NCBI GenBank assembly: GCA_964345555.1
Contig: CAYFRD010000001.1
Location: 13,237-77,236 of the forward strand
Reading direction: 5' to 3'
Source: Peptoniphilus_E sp964345555
Lineage (GTDB): Bacteria > Bacillota > Clostridia > Tissierellales > Peptoniphilaceae
DNA: 64,000 nucleotides
Part shown: positions 26,089 through 37,474 of the stretch, piece after piece
Numbering within the stretch: the stretch's first letter is position 1
Layout of the letters: the number at the start of each line of letters is the position of its first letter
Notes under the pieces: generated by a model
The model's database searches: none
Seen by the model: only the letters and a program-made list of their open reading frames with translations
What the model was told of the DNA's origin: nothing
Translations under genes and position numbers: made by a program

Positions 26089-27732
26089 TTATTTTGAGAA
26101 AATATTATATAGAATTTGTGCCACTTCCGCTCTTGTCAGATCGCCCTTGGGATCAAACTCACCTGTATCTCTTCCCTTTAAAAGGCCTCTTTCAACAGCT
26201 TTATTTACATCTTCCTTAGCCCAATCGGCTATATTTTCGAAATCTTTAAAATCTCTCTTCTCTCCCGGAGGAAAATCTTTGTTGAGATTTTCAACGTATT
26301 TGTTTAAAATTTTCGCAATTTCTTCCCTGGTGATTTTTCTTTCCGGTTTAAAAGTTCCGTCTTCATATCCGTTGACTATTCCCTTTTCAACTGCCCAGTT
26401 TATATATCCGCTTTCAAGACTTTCAGGGTTTATGTCGGAGAAAGATTTGCCCATGTAATCCTTGGGGTCCACTTTTTCCAGTTTCGCAACAGCTTTTACC
26501 ACATCCACTCTTGTCGTAGGTGCATCCGGCATAAACTTGATGCCTTTCAAATCCATAAGCCCTTTTTTGAGCACTCGTTTAATTACATCTTCCGCCCAAT
26601 GTCCCTTTATATCTTCAACTTTATTCCAATATTCCATCGCCTCTTCAGAGCCATCGGTTATTTTTGATTTCACCAAAGAATCCGTGCGATAATAATCAGA
26701 ATCAGGAAACTCAACTTCGTAATAATCTTTTTCATCATCATAGTCTTCGACAAATACATCATTTATTATCGGTGCGGCAATATCAGGTTTTTCTTCCGGT
26801 TTTTCTTCAGGATCTTTCCCTTCTTCTTCAATGAGTTTTACATCATTTCTGTTTCTTATTCTGATTCTGTTTCCTTCAGGATCTATTGAAGAAAGTCCTG
26901 TCGCTTCCGCTTTGTCCCCTATTTTAAATTCGGGCATAGTCTTATCGTCTGAGCCTGTCTTCCCTATATATCCATCTATAAATACTCTTATACTTCCACT
27001 TCCGTCATCTAAAATCAAGCTGGATATTACTCCATTATCAATGTTTACTTCCTTGATTTCTCCCGTGACTTTAACAAATAATCCCAGATTATTTTTAACC
27101 TCTCCTGTTGCAAGTTTTTTCGGTTCAACCTTTGCTACGGATTCGTCTATTTTTTCAATAGTATCCACATTCAACTGATGTTCACCTTGATATGAGCCGG
27201 TTGTCCCTTTAATTCTCACCCTTGTTCCCTCTGCAAAATCATTGGAAATTGGGAATATATTTATTCCTCCTGTTTCATCCTGCACATAGGCACTGTCGAA
27301 AAATGCCGTATTTACATCAAATCCGCTGGCATTGGAAGTCAATGTTCCTTCTATCATGAACTGCTTTCCTTCTTCCGCCCCTTGTACTTCCGAAATACTT
27401 GTAACTGCCATGCCCTTGGGATATACGTTCAGTTCTATACCTTTGGTGTAGGGTGTTGTCGAACCTTCGGGGTAAATTCTTACTTCAACGGTTTGTTTGC
27501 CCACTGTGTCAGGAATGATCGCTTCCGTAACTTCAGTTTTTTGATTTTTGCTTAATACAGGAAGATTTGTTTCAACAGATTTTAAAACTTCTCCCGTTTC
27601 CTTTACCGCATATTCCATCTTGGAAACTTTTATGTCATTTTCCGACAAGTTGTTAAATGTGGTGGTTAGTATGACGGACTCTCCCACTTCTTCAATTTCA
27701 GTATTTTTCACAACGCTGTCTATATCCGTCAC
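26089..27732 (-). pseudogene. SLH-domain surface protein, C-terminal part after second frameshift
   Basis: The last third of the large surface gene. It contains a CARDB-like region, an OB-fold of the YhcR type (about 110-290: VRIKGTTGSYQGEHQLNVDT), an acidic linker, and three S-layer homology repeats (KGHWAEDVIKRVLKKGLM; YINWAVEKGIVNGYEDGTF; AKEDVNKAVERGLLKGRD) that bind pyruvylated wall polymer. Translation upstream in the same frame continues to 27884, where one G is missing from a GGGG run. The GTG at 27732 is therefore not a true start. Confidence 0.8.
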
Positions 27733-27869
27733 AGCCGCCTTCTTCGTCCATACCGGAGCTGTTACGGCAATATCTTCATCAGCTTGAGTTACTTTGATAT
27801 AGTAATAAGTTCCGCTGTTTTGAACTGTGAGGTTTACAGTCCCTGCATTGGAATTTATGCTCTCACTGT

Positions 27870-30800
27870 CTAAAACCTCTCCCCATTTGAAATTACTTCA
27901 ACTTTTCCGATTATGTCTTCCACGTCGGGGTCGATAATTTGCACTTTGATTTTTATTGCCTGTTCGTGAGGAATTTCCAATTTCGAACCCATTATATTTC
28001 CATCCAGCGTGTAGTCGATTTTCAAGTTTTTATCTTCCGTTGCATACCATCTGTGATTGTCTACGGCATCCATAATCGATGTTAAAGTCAAATCATCGGC
28101 AATAGCTACATTTCTCGCATCATTTGCATCTCCCCACTTACCCTTGTGGTTGTCCTGATTGTTGGATGGAGCAACGTGCCAACCCTTGTCAAGGGCTTTG
28201 GTATATTGTTCATAACTGGGATAGTAGCCGTTTCCGTGTATGGGCCCTTCACCGTTCCCCACTTCCACAAGTTGAAGTTCCGCATCATACCTCGCATCGT
28301 AATGTCCAAAATCATCAAAAGTTCCGAAGGTGCTTCCCGGATGATTAAACTGTGAAAAAGAATTATCTAAAGTCGTCAGAGCTTCGTAGTACTTGATAAG
28401 TCCTGCGGCATTTTGTTTATTGTTGAATTCAGGATCATTTCTTGAAACAAAACCCACCGTATTGAATGTATTTATATGTCCGTAATTGGCTCCTGATTTT
28501 GTCCAAGTCATTTCAAAACCGTAAAAAGGTAGAAAATCCACACTTGCATAACTTTCAATAGTTTCTTTATATTCTTTCCATTTAGATTTTGCAGAATCGG
28601 TTTTTGACCTAAGTCCTGAATTTTCATCGTCAAAAGTTCCCAAGTTTCCACTTTCATCGAAGTAGTTGGAGTGATCCGTAATGGCAAAAAAATCTATTTG
28701 ATCCGCATTACTTGCATATTCCAATGCATCTGTCAATCCTCCCGCTCCGTCTGAATAATTGGTATGGGAATGGATCTGACCGTAATAATGTCTGTACTGT
28801 GCTTCTCCTATATAGAAACTCCAATCATAATCATCTGCTATCTTTGTTCCGGTTGCATCTGTTATGCTGATCTTCGCCGTAACTTTACCCTCTTGCAAAG
28901 CAGCTTTAGGTGTAAAGGTAGCTTCGCCATCGGCAAAATTCATATCATAGGAAACACCGTTCAACATCAATTTTACTTTCATACCTTCTACAGGATTTAA
29001 AATCATTGTTCTGATCTGCGGTTGATAAGTGTTGAGAACTTCTTCATTCACCTTGGGCATTGTTTCCTTTACAAAGGGTCTTGAATCCACAGGAACCTTT
29101 ATATTTTCGGTGATATTTGTCGATGTTCCGTATATAAAGGGCTTTTTATAATATCCGCTTGAAGTTTGTGCTCCGTCTGTAGCTTCAAATCTCAGTTCCA
29201 ATTCTGTCAAGCTTTGAAACTTATCCTTGGGAATCGTTCCTTTATACACGCCTGTGATCTCATCCTTTTGCAATGGAATTTCAAAATCATTCGCATTTAC
29301 TAATATCGCCTTTGCAGAGGTTACCTTTACATTGTCGATTATCTCTATCTGAAAATCATAATCCTGTCCCGCCTTTGCATCCAAAAATTCCGGCACTACT
29401 ACAAAGGGCGCTAAATCATCATTTTTAATAATATAATCCTTGTAATCGTTAAGTCTAACTTGGAAATTTCCGCTGTGGACTGCTCCGGCACAGAGTATAT
29501 CCACAACATCCCCGGCTTCTGTGCCGATGGGATACTCCGGAATTCTATATGCTTGCAATGTCGATCCGTCCGAATATTTAAAATTCACTTGTCCGTCGCC
29601 GTATATGGGCAAAGTCAAATCGTTGATTCTCAAGTATTCATTGTAATATTTTTCCTGATTTTGAACTATCATATCCTTAGTTACAACTTGAGGTTGACAA
29701 ACTAAATCATACTTTGATCTTTGTTCAGCAGTCATGTTTAAACTTTCGGGATCTATCATTTGCATAGTGGTAACCCCGGATGTTTCATCGGTATCATACC
29801 ATTTAACACGATTGCCGCTTACGACTACTATATCTCCAGGTTGTACATTTTCCGTGGGTCCATAAATTTGATAACCCACTATTTCTCCGTTTACATAGTC
29901 CTGAATTATAAGTGCCGACCCTCCACTGTAGGAATAGACCGCCACACCTGCCACGGTTGAAGGTGTTTTGTCCGGCAATTCCAAAACTTCCGGTATCAGC
30001 ATTGCGTTTTGTGCTTTGAGAAATTCTTCCGTGAAAATATCCGATTTATATGTCGTCGGTGTTACAGGATCTGTTCCTTCGACCTTTACGATATCTTCAA
30101 CATTTGCAACTCTAAGCTGATATCCTGCATTGGGGTTAGTCCTGTGATATTGGCTTGCAACTGCCGTTACATTTACTGTGTCATTTGCAGCTATATCTTC
30201 ACTCAATCCCGGGATTTTAAACATTGCTACTGTTTTTTCATTTTGAGTGAGATTCGTGTTCCGGTTATTTGTTGAATAAGCTCCAATTGTCGCTCCCTTT
30301 ATCAGAACTCTTTCCGATTCATAATCTTCACCATTGGAAATTAATTCGTCTAAGGTGATTTCCTGCGGCTCCGGCAAAACATTATTTTGAGAAATCCTGC
30401 TTATGTCTTTAAGGTTTTGCAGTTGCATAAGACCGTTATAAGTGCTTACAGTGCCGGTAAGTTTTATTTCATCTCCCGGTGCAAGATCCGGAACTGCAGA
30501 TGTTATATTGTTTTTCGAATAAAGAGCAATGCCGGCAGTTGAATCTTGAATTATTACGGTATTATTATCAAAAAATGTAACTATTCCTTGTGTCGTAACT
30601 TCCCCTCCGGTAGCTCTAGCCTCTGCAATTGTGGATATTGTTTCTTGAATTTCAATCCATTTTGCATATACTGTTGTATCATCTTGCACTCCCATGTTGA
30701 AGTCAAATGCTTTTTCCGTTCCGTTCCATATCTTCCAATACCAACCGTCAAAGGTGTAGCCTGTCTTTGTGGGCGCTGTCGGTGCAGTGATTTTGCTGTC

Positions 30801-31259
30801 CGACGGTGCTATTTCAGATTTATACTTTTGCGTTAAGCTTTCGTCCATATAATATGTTATTGTGCAAGGAGAGGAATCCGGCACCGAGATGATACATGTG
30901 GCGCTTTGGTCACCTACCTTTGCCGTTATGGTAGCTGTCCCAAAATCTAATACAGTTACCAGTCCGTTATTATCGACAGTCGCTACTTGCTCATTATCGC
31001 TGCTCCATGTAATTGGCGTTCCTATAGGAACCCCAGCCGGCTTCAGTTGTTTTGTTGCACGTATACTACCCATGCTGTAGTATTCAAAATTAAATTCTGC
31101 AGGAGAAATGCTCAGACCTGTCTGAGTTCCTCCACCCTGCGTTGATGAATAATTAGTCCATTTGATATTGTCTATTGTCACTTGAGCACGATTTGAGATT
31201 GTGTAAGTAGGCTTTATGGTTATTTTTACCGTTCCCTCAAGATTTATGTCTGCAGTCAT
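27870..31259 (-). pseudogene. SLH-domain surface protein, central part with PHP (CehA/McbA-like) domain
   Basis: The middle 1,129 codons. Domains in order are: a Big_2-like Ig domain (ITWSSDNEQVATVDNNGLVT), an InlB/Flg_new-type repeat (PTKTGYTFDGWYW), two YhcR-like OB-fold modules (VTTQGIVTFFDNNTVIIQD), Ig-like segments, and near residues 840-1110 a PHP domain of the CehA/McbA type. Metal ligands of the PHP domain show in QIHSHTNYSDG, FFAITDHSN and FNHPGSTFG. It probably acts as a surface phosphoesterase or nuclease. It ends at a premature TAG because of a one-base loss in a G run at 27881-27884. The upstream frame is open back to the A-run frameshift near 31363. Confidence 0.8.
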
Positions 31260-31330
31260 GGTGACCGGAGTCGTTGCATTTGTAGCATCTACAGTTGCGA
31301 CAGGAGTTGTATCGTCATTTACATACAGTC

Positions 31331-31690
31331 CTATATTTCTCTTATTGCTATTTGTATATGCCTTTTTATGTCAATGCTTATACTTCCTATACCATCTTGT
31401 ACCGTCGTGGTCAGATATGAATCGTCTTTAGTTTCTCCTCCTAAAAGAACTCCTTCACCATCAATTACATATCCCGCAGCCTCCGCTCCTCTTGATCCGT
31501 TAGCTGTCCATGTTTCATTGTGAACACCGTTAAATGTATATTGTGTGTATGATGTCCCCGATGCGTTGAAACTGTCAAAAGTCTCCACATAATCCCATTG
31601 CGCCGCTGATACTTCGCCCATGGGAAAGGACGATAATATCATCAAAATCGCCAATAGCAGCGCTATTTTTCTCCTCACTTCTCTTTTCAC
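31331..31690 (-). pseudogene. SLH-domain surface protein, N-terminal part before first frameshift
   Basis: This begins with GTG at 31690 behind AGGAGGTAAAAA. A signal peptide (RRKIALLLAILMILSSFPMG, cleavage near VSA-AQ) leads into a domain starting WDYVETFDSFNASG. The frame ends early. Adding one A to the A5 run (T5 on the plus strand, 31363-31367) joins it to the central part through KKAYTNSNKRNIGLYVNDD. With both frameshifts repaired the gene would be about 1,868 codons (26089-31690). Confidence 0.8.
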
Positions 31691-31844
31691 TTTTTACCTC
31701 CTGAAGGTTCTATATAACATCACTTCTGCCCATAGGTTATTAGAAAAATATTATGCCTTCCACCCTCCTCAAGTAAAAAGATTATTAATTTTCTGTAATT
31801 TTCATCTGTATTTATAAGACAATCTTAATTTTCAAAACACAAAA

Positions 31845-31876
31845 ATATCAGTTCACTTTACTCTGTGAACTGATAT
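31845..31876 (-). terminator. Terminator of the gamma-glutamyltransferase gene
   Basis: A perfect 12-bp stem ATATCAGTTCAC / GTGAACTGATAT is followed by TTTTTGTGTTTT on the minus strand. Confidence 0.85.
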
Positions 31877-31911
31877 AAATTATTTTATAAATAAATATAA
31901 ACTCTTGGATT

Positions 31912-33516
31912 TTATATTCCCAGGATACAACCGTCTGTTCTCGGCTCTGTTCCCCCTGCATATATTTCCCCTTGCTTAAGTATTATTTGTCCTCGTCCCA
32001 TTCTTGTCCTGTCACTTACGACCTTTATATCATGTCCTCTACTCTTCAAATCCTCTACTATTTCTGCATTGTAGTCTTCTTCGATCTGCAAGGTTTTTCC
32101 ATCGATCCACTGCCATCTGGGTGCATCCAATGCCGCCTGTGGATTGAATCCTTCGTCAATCATCCTCAATAGAATTTGGATATGTCCTTGTGGTTGCATA
32201 TATTCGCCCATGACTCCGAAGGCTCCCAGTGCTTTGCCATCTTTTGTCAAAAATCCGGGGATTATTGTATGGTAAGGTCTTGTTCCACCTACTAATGCAT
32301 TGGGGCTGTCTTCGTCAAAGCTGAAATTGCAAGCTCTGTTGTTTAACGATATCCCTGTTCCTTCCACCACTACTCCGCTGCCGAATCCTTTGTAATTGGA
32401 TTGTATAAAGGAAATCATGTTTCCTTCTTCGTCGGCACAACACAGGTAGATTGTAGAGCTGCCTCTCAGCATTCCCGCATGAGGAATTACTGCCGCTTCT
32501 GAAATTTTCTTTCTTCTTCCTTCAAGATACTTTTTATCCAACAATTCTTTAAAAGTAGGCTTCATACGTGTCGGTTCGGCAATGTATTTTTCCGCATCTA
32601 CAAAGGCGCTTTTCAAGGCTTCCACTTGGTAATGAGTTTGAAGTGCTTTGTCCGCTCCTTCAAGATTCATTCCGTTTATCATTTCCATTGCCATAAGCAC
32701 CACCATCCCCTGTCCGTTTGGAGGTATTTCCCAAATGTCGTATCCTTTGTAATTTATGGAAATGGGGTCCACCCACTGCGCTTGATAATTTGCCAAGTCG
32801 GATTTTTCCAACACTCCGCCCTTTTTCTGCACATAATTTGCTATTTTATTTGCAAGTTCTCCTCTGTAAAAACTTTCTCCATAGGTCTTTGCAATTTCTC
32901 TCAAGGTTTCTGCGTGATGGGGAAGTTTCACGACTTCGCCCACTTCAGGTGCTCTGCCATCTTGTGTGAATGTGTTGAAAAATCCGTCAAAGGATGTATC
33001 TTCTTTAAATGCGTTGTATTTTTCCACTTCTCTCTTCCACAGCAAACTTATGGTAGGTGTAAGGACAAATCCTTCTTCGGCATATTTTATTGCCGGTTCA
33101 GCAACTTTTTCAAAGGGGAGTTTGCCGAATCTTCTGTGTAATTCCACCCATCCCGCAACTGCTCCGGGCACGTCTATGGACAGTGACCCGAAGGTAGGCA
33201 CTGTCTTATGTCCCTTGTCCTTTAAATATTTTATGGTCAAATTTTTCGGAGCGGGTCCGCTTGCATTCAACCCGTAAAGTTTATCATCAACGGACAGGAT
33301 TGCAAAGGCATCGGAGCCAAGTCCGTTTGATGTGGGTTCTACAACCACATGTACCATTGCCATTGCTACCGCCGCATCTACACAATTGCCTCCCGACTTT
33401 AAAATTTCTATACCTGTTAATGTTGCATAGGAATTGGAACTTGCCGCAATGCCTTTCTGCCCAAATACTGCTGTTCTTCTGCTTTTATATGTATATTCTC
33501 CATAATTTAATTTCAA
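31912..33516 (-). CDS. Gamma-glutamyltransferase-like protein, cytoplasmic
   Basis: An N-terminal nucleophile hydrolase of the gamma-glutamyltransferase family, which removes or transfers gamma-glutamyl groups from glutathione-like peptides. The 534 residues include the large-subunit motifs SGGNCVDAAVAM and YEVEALKSAFVDAEKY-like text, the self-cleavage Thr in LRGSSTIYL, and GGTRPYHTIIPG. No signal peptide is present, unlike secreted GGT, so this resembles the YwrD group. The start is a TTG at 33516 with GAGGTGAT 4 bases upstream; the longer ATG version lacks a site. Transcribed alone. Confidence 0.87.
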   Translation of the reverse strand: MKLNYGEYTYKSRRTAVFGQKGIAASSNSYATLTGIEILKSGGNCVDAAVAMAMVHVVVEPTSNGLGSDAFAILSVDDKLYGLNASGPAPKNLTIKYLKDKGHKTVPTFGSLSIDVPGAVAGWVELHRRFGKLPFEKVAEPAIKYAEEGFVLTPTISLLWKREVEKYNAFKEDTSFDGFFNTFTQDGRAPEVGEVVKLPHHAETLREIAKTYGESFYRGELANKIANYVQKKGGVLEKSDLANYQAQWVDPISINYKGYDIWEIPPNGQGMVVLMAMEMINGMNLEGADKALQTHYQVEALKSAFVDAEKYIAEPTRMKPTFKELLDKKYLEGRRKKISEAAVIPHAGMLRGSSTIYLCCADEEGNMISFIQSNYKGFGSGVVVEGTGISLNNRACNFSFDEDSPNALVGGTRPYHTIIPGFLTKDGKALGAFGVMGEYMQPQGHIQILLRMIDEGFNPQAALDAPRWQWIDGKTLQIEEDYNAEIVEDLKSRGHDIKVVSDRTRMGRGQIILKQGEIYAGGTEPRTDGCILGI

Positions 33517-33693
33517 AATATCACCTCTTGTATTTAATTTATTACAGAATAATAAATAATTTAATCTTTTCAAATACTATATTACACTATATTATCCGCT
33601 TTTATAATAAATCAGATTAAAATATTAAATTTTTATATTTATGCTGTGGCACATAAGTTATATAATTAAATTAATATAGTTGAGGTGTGAAAA

Positions 33694-34212
33694 ATGAATT
33701 ACTACCATATTTATAAATCTCCCTTGGGAAATATGATCATGATAAGCGATGGAGATCTTTTAGAAAAATTGGATTTTGAATCGGGCAAGTATTCAGTTGA
33801 TGTGAGAAAAAAAGGTTATGCGGAGAAAAATTTGGATATCTTCCGTTCTACAGAGAAATGGCTAGATATTTATTTCAGCGGCAAAAATCCGGATTTCATC
33901 CCTGAGATCAATCTTCAAGGCTCGGAGTTCAGAAAAACCGTCTGGGATCTGTTGCTCCAAATACCCTACGGGCAAACCACCACCTATAAAAAAATTGCCG
34001 AAAAGATTATGTCCGTTAAAAATTTAGAAAGTATGTCCGCACAGGCTGTAGGCGGTGCTGTGGGCCATAATCCCATATCCATCATAGTCCCTTGCCACAG
34101 AGTGGTGGGCACGTCGGGAAACCTTACGGGATATGCAGGAGGCATGGACAAAAAAATCTCCCTTTTGCAATTGGAAGGTGTGAATATGGACGGATTTTTT
34201 TACAATGAGTGA
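33694..34212 (+). CDS. ogt: Methylated-DNA--protein-cysteine methyltransferase
   Basis: A suicide DNA repair protein that takes the alkyl group from O6-alkylguanine onto its own cysteine. The 172 residues hold an N-terminal RNase-H-like ribonuclease fold and the C-terminal domain. The latter has FRKTVWDLLLQIPYGQTTTY (helix-turn-helix with intercalating Arg region), the active-site PCHRVVG with Cys134, and TGYAGG. GTTGAGGTG precedes the ATG. It is divergent from the gamma-glutamyltransferase gene. Confidence 0.93.
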   Translation: MNYYHIYKSPLGNMIMISDGDLLEKLDFESGKYSVDVRKKGYAEKNLDIFRSTEKWLDIYFSGKNPDFIPEINLQGSEFRKTVWDLLLQIPYGQTTTYKKIAEKIMSVKNLESMSAQAVGGAVGHNPISIIVPCHRVVGTSGNLTGYAGGMDKKISLLQLEGVNMDGFFYNE

Positions 34213-34308
34213 TCTTATTGGAAATAATTAACAGTAATTTTATATTAAAATTATTTTAAATATATTAAAATCCTCTATCATTTAATAATAATTAAAGGAG
34301 TTGATTTT

Positions 34309-34863
34309 ATGAATACCATTGTCGTATATGCAAGTGAATACGGGTCAACGGAGATATATGCCGAAACCTTGGCAAAAAAACTGGGTTGCCAATGCATCGA
34401 ATACAAAAACTTTAACAGTGCCGTGGATTATGACAATATTATTTTTGGCGGACCGATTTATTCAGGCGATGTAGTAGGTCTTAAAGAGATATTTGCGTAT
34501 AATAATGATTTTTCTAATAAAAATTTTATAATTTTCACCTGCGGACTGCTTTCGCCCTACGATGATGATAATAATTACAAACTGAAGGAAAGCATTTTGA
34601 AGTCCGTTCCTAACAATTATTACAAAAATTTGAAGATGTTCTTTTTTCCCGGAAAAATTGATTATTCAAAGCTTTCCTTCAAACACAAAATAACCATGAG
34701 ATTTATATATTCTATGCTCTTGAACAAAAGAAAAGCTCTAAGTGAGGCAGAAGAGTCCATCATCTACACCTTTGGACAGTCTTTGGATTTAATAGATCTC
34801 ACAAAGTTGAATGAAATCGTAGATTATATTAAAAGTCTGAGTATACCGGCTAATTCTTTTTAA
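34309..34863 (+). CDS. Flavodoxin-domain protein
   Basis: A 184-residue flavodoxin-like protein. The FMN phosphate loop is ASEYGSTEIYA (8-18), and the second isoalloxazine loop resembles FGGPIYSGDVVGL. FTCGLLSPYDDDN follows at the third loop. Length and sequence fit the Flavodoxin_5/HemG-like group more than true flavodoxins, and the C-terminal half (LNKRKALSEAEE) is basic. It probably binds FMN and passes electrons, but the partner is unknown. AAAGGAGTTG precedes the ATG. It is separate from its neighbours. Confidence 0.78.
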   Translation: MNTIVVYASEYGSTEIYAETLAKKLGCQCIEYKNFNSAVDYDNIIFGGPIYSGDVVGLKEIFAYNNDFSNKNFIIFTCGLLSPYDDDNNYKLKESILKSVPNNYYKNLKMFFFPGKIDYSKLSFKHKITMRFIYSMLLNKRKALSEAEESIIYTFGQSLDLIDLTKLNEIVDYIKSLSIPANSF

Positions 34864-34959
34864 CTTAATGTTATATTATAAACAATTTTTTTCATCAATA
34901 GTGTGTCTTTTATAAAATATAAAGTGATATAATATTGTTAATAGAGAGGAGGAAAGTAA

Positions 34960-36360
34960 ATGTTAGATAATTTTACAAAAGTTTTGACGTCGATGAACGA
35001 TGTATTGTGGGGATTGCCGTTGATGATCTCCTTGGTAGGTTTCGGTATTTTGTCAACTCTTTATCTCAGCTTCCCGCAGATAAAAAGGTTAGGCTATGCT
35101 TTTAAACAGACCTTCGGAGGTATTTTCAGCAAAAGAAATTCCGACGAAAGTTCCCTTTCATCTTTTCAGGCACTTGCTACTGCTATAGCAGCTCAAGCAG
35201 GTACAGGAAATATAGGTGGAGTTGCCGGAGCAATAGTGGCAGGTGGTCCCGGAGCGGTCTTTTGGATGTGGATCACCGCAATCGTAGGAATGTCTACCAT
35301 CTCCGTGGAAGCTATTCTGGCACAAAAATACAGAGAAACAAGAGATGGCAAGTTAATAGGAGGCCCTGCTTTTTACATAAGCAAGGGTTTAAAGAATCAC
35401 GGTCTTGATTCTCTGGCTAAATTTTTATCTACATTTTTTGCTATTTTGTCCGTTTTAACTTTAGGTTGGATAGGCAGTATGGTTCAATCCAATTCCATAT
35501 CCTCTGCTTTAAACGAAGCTTTCAATATTCCATTGTTCGCAAGCGGAATTGTAATTGCCACCTTGGCAGGATTTATTTTTATCGGCGGTATAAAGAGAAT
35601 AGGTCACTTTGCGGAAAAAGTCGTTCCCATAATGGCTGTACTCTACATCATAGGTTCTATAATAGTGCTCTTTAAATTCAGCCATATGATAGTACCGGTG
35701 TTTACTGCCATATTTGAAGCTGCTTTTTCCAGTAAAGCTGTACTTGGCGGTGCTGTAGGAATAAGCATCAAAAAAGCGATAAGGTACGGAGTTGCAAGAG
35801 GTCTCTTCTCCAATGAAGCCGGTATGGGTTCCACCCCCAACTCACATGCCGTTGCAAATGTTGATCATCCCGTTGTACAAGGTTGTGTCGCAATGGTGGG
35901 AGTTTTCATCGATACAATACTTATCTGTACGGCTACAGCTGTCGTAATACTGTCCACAGGTGCAAACAACAGCGGAAAGGAAGGCGTAATGATCACAATG
36001 GAAGGTTTTAACATAGCTTTCGGCGACATAGGCTCAAAATTCCTTGCGATAGCTCTCGTCTTCTTCGCTTTCACTACAATCGTAGGCTGGTACTACTTCG
36101 GCGAAACAAATGCAAAATTTTTGACCAAGTCTAAGACTGCGATCAGAATTTACCAAGTAATGGCTGTTTTTTTCATAGTTTTGGGGTCACTGCAAAAGGT
36201 TGAGTTCGTGTGGCAGCTTACGGATTTATTCACAGGGATTTTAGTAATACCAAACATCATAGGTCTTTTGATACTGTTGAAGGAAGTAAAGGAACTCTAC
36301 AATGACTTCGACAGACAAATAAATTCCACAGGCACTCTTAAATACAATTATAAAAATTAA
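34960..36360 (+). CDS. Alanine/glycine:cation symporter (AGCS family)
   Basis: A membrane importer of alanine or glycine coupled to sodium. The 466 residues carry about eleven helices. Family signatures are GTGNIGGVAGAIVAGGPGAV, FWMWITAIVGM, GGPAFYISKGL, and SNEAGMGSTPNSHAVA in the middle. GAGAGGAGGAAAG precedes the ATG. No glycine riboswitch fits in the short 96-base leader. It fits a cell that feeds on amino acids. Confidence 0.94.
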   Translation: MLDNFTKVLTSMNDVLWGLPLMISLVGFGILSTLYLSFPQIKRLGYAFKQTFGGIFSKRNSDESSLSSFQALATAIAAQAGTGNIGGVAGAIVAGGPGAVFWMWITAIVGMSTISVEAILAQKYRETRDGKLIGGPAFYISKGLKNHGLDSLAKFLSTFFAILSVLTLGWIGSMVQSNSISSALNEAFNIPLFASGIVIATLAGFIFIGGIKRIGHFAEKVVPIMAVLYIIGSIIVLFKFSHMIVPVFTAIFEAAFSSKAVLGGAVGISIKKAIRYGVARGLFSNEAGMGSTPNSHAVANVDHPVVQGCVAMVGVFIDTILICTATAVVILSTGANNSGKEGVMITMEGFNIAFGDIGSKFLAIALVFFAFTTIVGWYYFGETNAKFLTKSKTAIRIYQVMAVFFIVLGSLQKVEFVWQLTDLFTGILVIPNIIGLLILLKEVKELYNDFDRQINSTGTLKYNYKN

Positions 36361-36366
36361 AAAATC

Positions 36367-36397
36367 GGAGGCGATGACAATTATTTGTTTCGCCTCC
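36367..36397. terminator. Bidirectional terminator
   Basis: GGAGGCGA / TCGCCTCC with A-rich and T-rich flanks lies between the convergent symporter and dehydrogenase genes. Confidence 0.8.
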
Positions 36398-36427
36398 AAT
36401 TTTATTATAATATTTTTTATTTTTTTA

Positions 36428-37366
36428 TCAGTAGCCTTTTTTAGAATCAACTACATTAATAAGTTCTCTTTCTTCGCTTATTCTTTTTAAATTTTCTCTT
36501 ACGTTGAGCAATATTCTGTCTTCGGCATCTTCTGACAAATCAGCTATGTGAGGACTTACATACACATTATCCATTTCCCACAGCGGACTGTCCTTAGGCA
36601 GCGGTTCTTTTTCAAATACATCGAGAGCGACTCCCCTCAACTTGGTCTTTGTGGCTTCTATGAGTGCTTCCTGATCCACTGTTTCCCCTCTACCCACGTT
36701 TATAAATACGGATTCGTCCTTCATCGCTTCGAATTTTTCTGCATCCATAAATTTGTAAGTGCTCTTTGTCAACGGCAGCACCATGACCACATAATCAGCT
36801 TCTGAAAGAGCTTCCTTTAATTCCTCCAAAGATACGCATCTGTGAAAATGTTCCTTAGCTGTCCCCTTAGTATTGAATCCTATGATCTCCATTTTGAAAT
36901 TCGCCAGTCTTTTTGCAGCCTCAGTGGCAATATCTCCCGTTCCTAAGAATAGTATCTTCTTGTTGTAGAGATTGTATGTCTTGCTTCTTCTCTTCCAAAT
37001 TTTATTATTTTGATTTTCTATATTTTGTCTTGCGAATTTATCTATTGCCATCAAATCATAGATTATCCATTCTCCGATGGGTTCGGCATAGGCTCCTTTG
37101 TTGTTGCAGAGAACTATATTCTTTTCCCTCAAGTAATCATGGTCGAGATAATCCACTCCTATGGAATAGGTCAATATAATCTGTAAGTTTTTAAATTCTC
37201 TCAAGTCCATTTTTTCAAGCAATATACTTCCGCACAAAATCTGCGCATCTCTGGGATAGTCGTCGGACTTGACCATTTTAGATGTGGCTACATCCACGTC
37301 GAAGCCTAGATCTCTTATCTTTTCCACTACTCCTTCTCTAAAATTGCCCGTAAATAAAACTTTCAT
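36428..37366 (-). CDS. D-isomer-specific 2-hydroxyacid dehydrogenase family protein
   Basis: An NAD(P)-dependent oxidoreductase of 312 residues. The Rossmann motif is LGTGDIATEAA (141-151). The catalytic Arg226 (NVGRGE), Glu255 (DVFEKEP) and His273 (SPHIAD) are all present. The nucleotide-binding region resembles the phosphoglycerate dehydrogenase-related 'GyaR/YPL113C-like' group rather than D-lactate dehydrogenase, but substrate cannot be assigned. GGAGGGAAAA precedes the ATG. Transcribed alone. Confidence 0.87.
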   Translation of the reverse strand: MKVLFTGNFREGVVEKIRDLGFDVDVATSKMVKSDDYPRDAQILCGSILLEKMDLREFKNLQIILTYSIGVDYLDHDYLREKNIVLCNNKGAYAEPIGEWIIYDLMAIDKFARQNIENQNNKIWKRRSKTYNLYNKKILFLGTGDIATEAAKRLANFKMEIIGFNTKGTAKEHFHRCVSLEELKEALSEADYVVMVLPLTKSTYKFMDAEKFEAMKDESVFINVGRGETVDQEALIEATKTKLRGVALDVFEKEPLPKDSPLWEMDNVYVSPHIADLSEDAEDRILLNVRENLKRISEERELINVVDSKKGY

Positions 37367-37474
37367 TTTTCCCTCCTGTTTTCTCCAATTGTATATATTT
37401 TACCCCTTTATTAGTGTGTTGAATAATTGAATATGTGTTTTCATTGTAATATAATTATTCAAAAGGAGGTTACC

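Noticed and set aside
34864..34959. Glycine or alanine riboswitch before the symporter
   Set aside because: The leader is only 96 AT-rich bases and shows none of the conserved riboswitch segments.
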